Source: Panonychus citri | Taxonomy: Eukaryota; Arthropoda; Arachnida; Trombidiformes; Tetranychidae | Direction: 5' to 3' | Assembly (NCBI RefSeq): GCF_014898815.1 | Contig: NW_026515495.1 | Span: 310,001 to 374,000 of the forward strand | DNA length: 64,000 bases | Part shown: one piece after another, positions 60,567-64,000 of the stretch | Layout of the letters: each line of letters starts with the position of its first letter | Position numbering within the stretch: the stretch's first letter is position 1 | The notes under the pieces: generated by a model | Databases searched by the model: none | The model's input: only the letters and a program-made list of their open reading frames with translations | What the model was told of the DNA's origin: nothing | Position numbers and translations under genes: made by a program

Positions 60567-61623
60567 GATCGACCCAGGCGTTAAACTTATCAGGGTATCC
60601 TCTATACTTTACAAAATACTCTTTTTTCCTTGTCTTGGGATTAACTCTCGTCTTCAACACAGTTGTCTTATACAACTCAGGATACTTGGCTGGAAAGAGT
60701 TCATCATGATAGAAGATTGATGTAATAGGTTCATCACCCCAATCAACAAGACGGTAAACATAACCTTGTGGTGTTAGTTTTACCTTAGCTACTTTAAACA
60801 CCTCTTCCTTCCACTTTTCAGTTGCACCCTTCTCAAATACCAACTTCTTTACCGTGATTCTAACTTCATCACCTACTTTGAATGGTTTTTGCTTAGAAGT
60901 GTTATGTTTCTGACCCTTGAAGATGTTACTTTTAGCCGTATCTGGGTCACTTAAAGCATCAAGAGGTGACATCTTAATTGTTCTGTGGTATGATGAATTG
61001 TATGCCTCCATTAGATCATCCAACACGTCAATATACCTTCTTGTCTCTTTTGCATTGAAGTATCTGTATATACGACTCCTTAATGTTCTGTTGAATCTCT
61101 CGACAATAGCACACTTTATTGTTCCATCAGTTGCTGTAAAATGATTTACCTTGTGACTTGTAAGGAAGGTTCTCAAGTAAGTGTTGACAAACTCTTTACC
61201 TTGGTCAGTTTGCAGTTTATCAGGTTTTCTTCCCGACTTTTCAAAAATATACTTGATTGATTCAATCATTGTCTTTGCTGACTTATCTTTAACCGGTACT
61301 GCCCAAGCGTATCGACTCAAACAATCAATCAAAACAAGAATGTACTTGTTATTTTCTCTTGTTACCCAAGACATGTCCATCAAATCTCCTTGCCACTGCT
61401 CGTCAATTTTATCTACCAAAATTGGTAATCTTGGGAACTTGTTATTTGGTTGTCTGAACAGTGAATATGTATCTTGTTTGAATAACCATTTCTCTACATC
61501 TTTGTACTTTAAATCAGGGATTTCTTTCTTGGCTTCAAAGTATAACTTTCTTACACTTCCAAATGAACCAGGAGATTTAGGATCGAAATAAATTTCTTTT
61601 AACTTTTTGTCAGTTGTTGCCAT
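60547..61623 (-). CDS. INT: Retroviral-type integrase with C-terminal chromodomain
   Basis: 358 residues. The RNase H-fold catalytic core shows D80 (QWQGDLMDM), D140 (LQTDQGKEF) and E175 (CAIVERFNR), the DDE triad with 34 residues between the last two. The region after the core (KVGDEVRITVKKL) is the usual SH3-like segment. The last ~45 residues form a chromodomain (TRKKEYFVKYRGYPDKFNAWVDHVNN in parts) with the aromatic residues Y, W and Y needed for a methyl-lysine cage. Integrase inserts the linear element into the host genome; a chromodomain could steer it to modified chromatin. No HHCC zinc site is evident at the N-terminus. The start overlaps the end of the upstream gene by 25 bp. All catalytic residues are present, so activity is plausible. 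Confidence 0.93.
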   Translation of the reverse strand: MATTDKKLKEIYFDPKSPGSFGSVRKLYFEAKKEIPDLKYKDVEKWLFKQDTYSLFRQPNNKFPRLPILVDKIDEQWQGDLMDMSWVTRENNKYILVLIDCLSRYAWAVPVKDKSAKTMIESIKYIFEKSGRKPDKLQTDQGKEFVNTYLRTFLTSHKVNHFTATDGTIKCAIVERFNRTLRSRIYRYFNAKETRRYIDVLDDLMEAYNSSYHRTIKMSPLDALSDPDTAKSNIFKGQKHNTSKQKPFKVGDEVRITVKKLVFEKGATEKWKEEVFKVAKVKLTPQGYVYRLVDWGDEPITSIFYHDELFPAKYPELYKTTVLKTRVNPKTRKKEYFVKYRGYPDKFNAWVDHVNNVE

Positions 61624-62282
61624 GATGAAGGGAATGATTTCTGTACTTCAAGAGCTGTCAGTGCCTGTTTATTATGAATTAGTTTTGTGGCATCTGTCTC
61701 GCTCATCAACAGTGAATGTATAACCTGATAGTATCCATTAGGTGCTCTTGCTTTTGTCTGTTGTTTTCTTAAATGCTCGACAATCTTTTTAACATTACTG
61801 TTGTGAACTGGTTTCTTGTCCGGGCCAAGAATCACATCATTCTCTCCTACAAGACCTTTGATACTTCTCAGTACTAACTCCAATTGTTTTTTCTGTTTCT
61901 TTTTCTGTGATGATGTTGGTGTAATTACTCTACTTGTTGAATAATATTTACTGGTTGCTGGTGTACTTGTCATTGGCTGAGTTTCCTTGATTGTAGTATC
62001 CATAGGTTCATCACTCTCTTCCTGTTTAGTCTCATCAATTGATGAAGGCTCTGTTGCTGCTGTATCATAAAACTCTTCTTGTGTTGACTCTTCAGGTTGA
62101 TTATAATACTCAACAGGGTCCAAGTACTTGTCACTTGCTCGTGCTACCATATTATTAATGAATTTCACTTTAGTTTCAGTTGGTAAATTTTTATTTAATA
62201 TTTTTCGTGTCATACTAGGTCTCAATACATTTCTCTTATACTGATCCTCAGTTACAAGATACATTCTCGTTACTGTATTCAT
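61599..62282 (-). CDS. Unrecognised 227-residue Polinton protein
   Basis: I do not recognise a catalytic family. The N-terminal ~55 residues are basic and mixed (MYLVTEDQYKRNVLRPSM). The middle (~70-125) is an acidic, Ser/Thr/Glu/Pro-rich and probably disordered linker (TQEEF, EESDEPMDTT, TSTPATSKYYSTSR). The C-terminal ~100 residues are basic and look helical (KKKQKKQLELVLRSIKGLVG, KIVEHLRKQQTKARAPNGYY). Proteins of this position and layout recur in invertebrate Polintons between the ATPase and integrase; a virion or core role is a guess. Its ATG overlaps the TGA of the preceding gene (ATGA on the minus strand), which suggests coupled translation or an internal promoter. A GTATAAGAA copy lies 139 bp upstream. 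Confidence 0.6.
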   Translation of the reverse strand: MNTVTRMYLVTEDQYKRNVLRPSMTRKILNKNLPTETKVKFINNMVARASDKYLDPVEYYNQPEESTQEEFYDTAATEPSSIDETKQEESDEPMDTTIKETQPMTSTPATSKYYSTSRVITPTSSQKKKQKKQLELVLRSIKGLVGENDVILGPDKKPVHNSNVKKIVEHLRKQQTKARAPNGYYQVIHSLLMSETDATKLIHNKQALTALEVQKSFPSSWQQLTKS

Positions 62283-62620
62283 TGCATAAGTTTGTTAGCT
62301 GCTATTGTAGCTAGTATTGTAAGAGCTGGTTTTATTAACAGTGGTAAGAAACCTCCTGCTTGGTTGATGATTTGTCTTTTATTCGGACTTTTCAACTTTC
62401 CAGCTAATTTACGGAACACATTCTTATACCGTTTTAATTTGGTTTTGTAATGTGGTTTGACTGGTATTTTCCCACCGAGTATTTGTTTGACTATATCCAC
62501 TAGAACATTGTAAATACATTTAGGGGAAGTTGCTAAAATCTTCTTCCTCTGTTTAACACTTTTGGCTTTAGCCAGTGCTTGAAGACAGGGAAAATACTTG
62601 ATTGCTTGTTTAACTGTCAT
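62279..62620 (-). CDS. pX-like basic protein with hydrophobic C-terminus
   Basis: 113 residues. Residues 1-85 are very basic and helical-looking (AKAKSVKQRKKILATSPK, KTKLKRYKNVFRKLAGKLK). After a Gly-Gly (INQAGG) a hydrophobic tail begins FLPLLIKPALTILATIAANK. The combination of a basic body, a GG-FLP-type junction and a membrane-active tail is the standard feature of a small Polinton/adintovirus protein compared with adenoviral pX. The Gly-Gly could be a protease cleavage context. Likely role: core condensation or membrane disruption in the virion. A GTATAAGAAAGG motif, containing the ATPase gene's stop codon, lies 40 bp upstream of the ATG and is its likely promoter. Confidence 0.68.
   Translation of the reverse strand: MTVKQAIKYFPCLQALAKAKSVKQRKKILATSPKCIYNVLVDIVKQILGGKIPVKPHYKTKLKRYKNVFRKLAGKLKSPNKRQIINQAGGFLPLLIKPALTILATIAANKLMQ
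62421..62429 (-). promoter_or_regulatory. GTATAAGAA motif, 139 bp upstream of the 227-residue gene
   Basis: Exact 9-mer inside the pX-like gene. A relaxed copy GTATAAGAG is at 62233-62241, within the 227-residue gene itself. Confidence 0.35.
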
Positions 62621-62659
62621 GATTGAAGTTTATTAATAGCTTAAGATAGAGTATCACCT

Positions 62660-62668
62660 TTCTTATAC
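62660..62668 (-). promoter_or_regulatory. GTATAAGAA motif, 40 bp upstream of the pX-like gene
   Basis: Exact 9-mer followed by AGG. Its TAA is the stop codon of the packaging ATPase gene. Confidence 0.55.
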
Positions 62669-63298
62669 TATGTATGATGTTATGTATGGTTCTTCATCGA
62701 GAACATTACTTAGAAACCTTGTCTCTTCTGGTGTCTCAGGTTTCAAGTCAATAAAAAGATATGAATAAGGTTTCTTTGTTGCATCTTCATAAATCGATTG
62801 TAATTTTGATGTTTTACCTGGTAACATTTGTCGACCGATAGACGAAATGATTGATTGATCCCTTGGATTTTTAAATAATACCAAATATTGGGCATTAAGG
62901 GAAATATTTCTACTTTCTTTACCCCTTGTGAAAAAATTTTGAACCAGTAATATCACTGATAGGTTACGGTGATGTGAACCTTTCGTAAACAACTCACTTA
63001 TAACCTTTGAGCTTGTTGACTCTAACATAAGATCATCTATGATGACCCACTCTGGCTGAACACCGTCAAACTTTGATATCATGTTCTCAGGCAGACCTTG
63101 GATGAAGTTTACCTTTGGCATAGAACCAAAGATACTCTGGTACTCTCCGTAAAAGTAAGTTACTCTTGCCGGCTCAGGTAAACAATACTTACTTACATTA
63201 TCAAGAAGTCTCTTTAACCAGTAAGTTTTACCACAACCAGTCGGTCCCGCGACCAACATGGTGAAAGGATGATGTAAATAAACGTTAAAGGTAGACAT
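62663..63298 (-). CDS. ATP: A32/FtsK-HerA-type genome-packaging ATPase
   Basis: 211 residues. Walker A is AGPTGCGKT (Gly18-Thr25). Walker B is EWVIIDDLM (Asp88-Asp89). Downstream is the sensor-type LVQNFF segment and NISLNAQYLVLFKNPRD, all typical of the A32 family. In Polintons and related viruses it pumps DNA into the capsid. Length is usual for the family (~200-240). Its stop codon is part of the GTATAAGAAAGG motif upstream of the next gene. A GTATAAGAATGG motif lies 63 bp upstream of its own start, within the end of the preceding gene. The gene is undamaged. Confidence 0.92.
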   Translation of the reverse strand: MSTFNVYLHHPFTMLVAGPTGCGKTYWLKRLLDNVSKYCLPEPARVTYFYGEYQSIFGSMPKVNFIQGLPENMISKFDGVQPEWVIIDDLMLESTSSKVISELFTKGSHHRNLSVILLVQNFFTRGKESRNISLNAQYLVLFKNPRDQSIISSIGRQMLPGKTSKLQSIYEDATKKPYSYLFIDLKPETPEETRFLSNVLDEEPYITSYIV

Positions 63299-63338
63299 GG
63301 TTAAGTTTGAAAATTATTTAATGTTTTTCTTAAACAGG

Positions 63339-63899
63339 TTAATCAACGACATCGATACCATTCTTATACTTTTTCATATAAGTGGCCATGTCTTGTACAA
63401 TAGAAAGGGAACATTTAAATTTGATTACATTTTGTTTATGATTAATACATGGTTTTCTATCATCATTTATTGATTTGCACGAGGCTCCATACAAGTTGTT
63501 TATGTTGACATAAGGAATATCCATCCAGTCCAATAGTTCCTCTGATTGCTTTGACTTACAGGCTGTTAAGACGTATCCATTTTTCCGACTGGCTCTGAAG
63601 TGCTTGACGATTATCTCCTTCATCTCTTGAGTAGAAACTCCTTCGTTATTGATTTCGAGTCCGTGAAGATAAGTGGTAAGATACTTGGCTTGATTCTTTT
63701 CATCTTGAGAGAGAGAACAATCACAAGCCTTTCGAACTTTGAGGTGAATGATACGACCATCAGCTAACAAGGCAACTTCAGCAGGATGGAAAAGATTGTT
63801 GATATAGAATCCTTGTGTGTCGAAATAAGCACAAATGTGATCCATGTTTACTTGATGAAGGTCTAAATCAAAATGATGGTTAACCAAGTTTTGTCTCAT
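63339..63899 (-). CDS. Unrecognised Polinton-associated protein, degenerate exonuclease-like N-terminus
   Basis: 186 residues from the ATG at 63899; the frame stays open upstream but without an ATG. The ATG is one base after the stop of the upstream gene. Residues ~19-50 read DHICAYFDTQGFYINNLFHP then AEVALLADGRIIHLKV. This looks like the first strand and turn of a DnaQ/DEDD exonuclease, but the motif Asp-x-Glu reads Asp-Thr-Gln. A Cys-rich part follows (RKACDCSLSQDEK, GASCKSINDDRKPC). Similar proteins with an FDxQGF opening occur in arthropod Polinton-type sequences as I recall them, with no known function. The exonuclease likeness is inference and would imply an inactive fold. Confidence 0.55.
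   Translation of the reverse strand: MRQNLVNHHFDLDLHQVNMDHICAYFDTQGFYINNLFHPAEVALLADGRIIHLKVRKACDCSLSQDEKNQAKYLTTYLHGLEINNEGVSTQEMKEIIVKHFRASRKNGYVLTACKSKQSEELLDWMDIPYVNINNLYGASCKSINDDRKPCINHKQNVIKFKCSLSIVQDMATYMKKYKNGIDVVD
63361..63369 (-). promoter_or_regulatory. GTATAAGAA motif, 63 bp upstream of the ATPase gene
   Basis: Exact 9-mer followed by TGG, near the end of the 186-residue gene. Confidence 0.5.
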
Positions 63900-63900
63900 C

Positions 63901-64000
63901 TTATATATACATAAACTTGGCGAGAGATTCGAATACAAGAGGATCTGATCTATAAAATGAATTAAGTGCTTCCCAATCGATTTTACACTTCTTATACATT
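63901..64000 (-). CDS. 3' end of a further leftward gene, cut by the window edge
   Basis: An open frame enters from the right edge and ends at TAA 63901-63903, one base before the next gene's ATG. The visible end reads CKIDWEALNSFYRSDP then LVFESLAKFMYI. Its amino acid mix is protein-like rather than low complexity, and the tight spacing matches the rest of the operon-like block. An ATG at 63997-63999 could in principle start a 32-residue peptide, but a longer gene continuing to the right is more likely. Function cannot be judged. Confidence 0.5.
   Translation of the reverse strand, partial: MYKKCKIDWEALNSFYRSDPLVFESLAKFMYI
63989..63997 (-). promoter_or_regulatory. GTATAAGAA motif, 90 bp upstream of the 186-residue gene
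   Basis: Exact 9-mer followed by GTG at the window edge, inside the 3' end of the upstream gene. Confidence 0.4.

Larger units (their letters stand above)
49321..64000. mobile_element. Maverick/Polinton element (adintovirus-like), right end outside the window
   Basis: The hallmark Polinton set is present and intact: protein-primed-type DNA polymerase B, retroviral-type integrase with chromodomain, adenain-like cysteine protease, major and minor (penton-like) capsid proteins, and an A32/FtsK-type packaging ATPase. The polymerase unit is transcribed rightward and the virion/integration genes leftward, meeting at 57.5 kb. The left limit is uncertain. I place it provisionally at 49321, where an AGTAGTAAGATAAAG sequence precedes the first tandem array, because Polinton ends are reported to begin 5'-AG and often contain tandem repeats. 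A limit nearer 50.4 kb would exclude the TBP-like gene. Terminal repeats and the 6-bp target duplication cannot be checked because the right end is missing. Confidence 0.88.

Noticed and set aside
61181..61591. 136-residue plus-strand frame opposite the integrase
   Set aside because: Antisense of the well-supported integrase core.

Overview
The window is AT-rich eukaryotic nuclear DNA. It has GT-AG introns, many long (GA)n/(CT)n and (ATC)n microsatellites, and gene-poor stretches. Gene content (a 5-HT2-like receptor, an Ig/FN3 adhesion protein, an intron-free GT92 glycosyltransferase) fits an arthropod, possibly a mite or other chelicerate. Nothing here fixes the species.

Region by region. 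2.9-6.05 kb (+) holds four exons of a biogenic-amine GPCR of the 5-HT2 type. Its TM1-TM2 exons are not visible, its last exon carries an apparent one-base frameshift, and the downstream frame ends in a PDZ-type Ser-Glu-Val. 6.86-14.05 kb (+) is an eight-exon gene for a three-Ig plus FN3-like surface protein with a hydrophobic, possibly GPI-anchoring, C-terminus. A decayed GT92 N-terminal fragment sits in its last intron. 17.7-19.7 kb (-) is a complete single-exon type II membrane GT92 glycosyltransferase. A nearly identical, 5'-truncated, frameshifted copy lies inverted at 40.87-42.02 kb. Most of 19.7-49.3 kb has no supportable gene.

From about 49.3 kb to the right edge is a Maverick/Polinton element (integrated adintovirus-like), cut by the window end. 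Rightward: a small TBP-like protein, a block of tandem and inverted repeats, a TATA-driven leader exon, an unrecognised basic repeat protein (ORF1) and a protein-primed-type DNA polymerase B with intact exonuclease and polymerase motifs. Leftward, converging on the polymerase: adenain-like protease, major capsid protein, a small basic virion-type protein, penton-like minor capsid protein, chromodomain integrase, an unrecognised 227-residue protein, a pX-like basic/hydrophobic protein, the A32/FtsK-type packaging ATPase, an unrecognised 186-residue protein and the 3' end of one more gene. All leftward genes are tightly packed, often with overlapping stop and start codons, and none shows a disabling mutation.

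Most interesting observation. The 9-mer GTATAAGAA occurs eight times on the minus strand between 59.35 and 64.0 kb. Several copies lie 35-63 bp upstream of virion-gene start codons, and two contain the stop codon of the preceding gene. A close variant (GTATATAAGAAAG) lies upstream of the TBP-like gene. The polymerase unit instead has a different, conventional TATA box. This suggests, as inference, that the element carries its own TATA-binding protein and a matching late-promoter class. I know of no such description for Polintons. The element's left terminus, and hence whether the TBP-like gene is inside it, is unproven because the right terminal repeat is outside the window.
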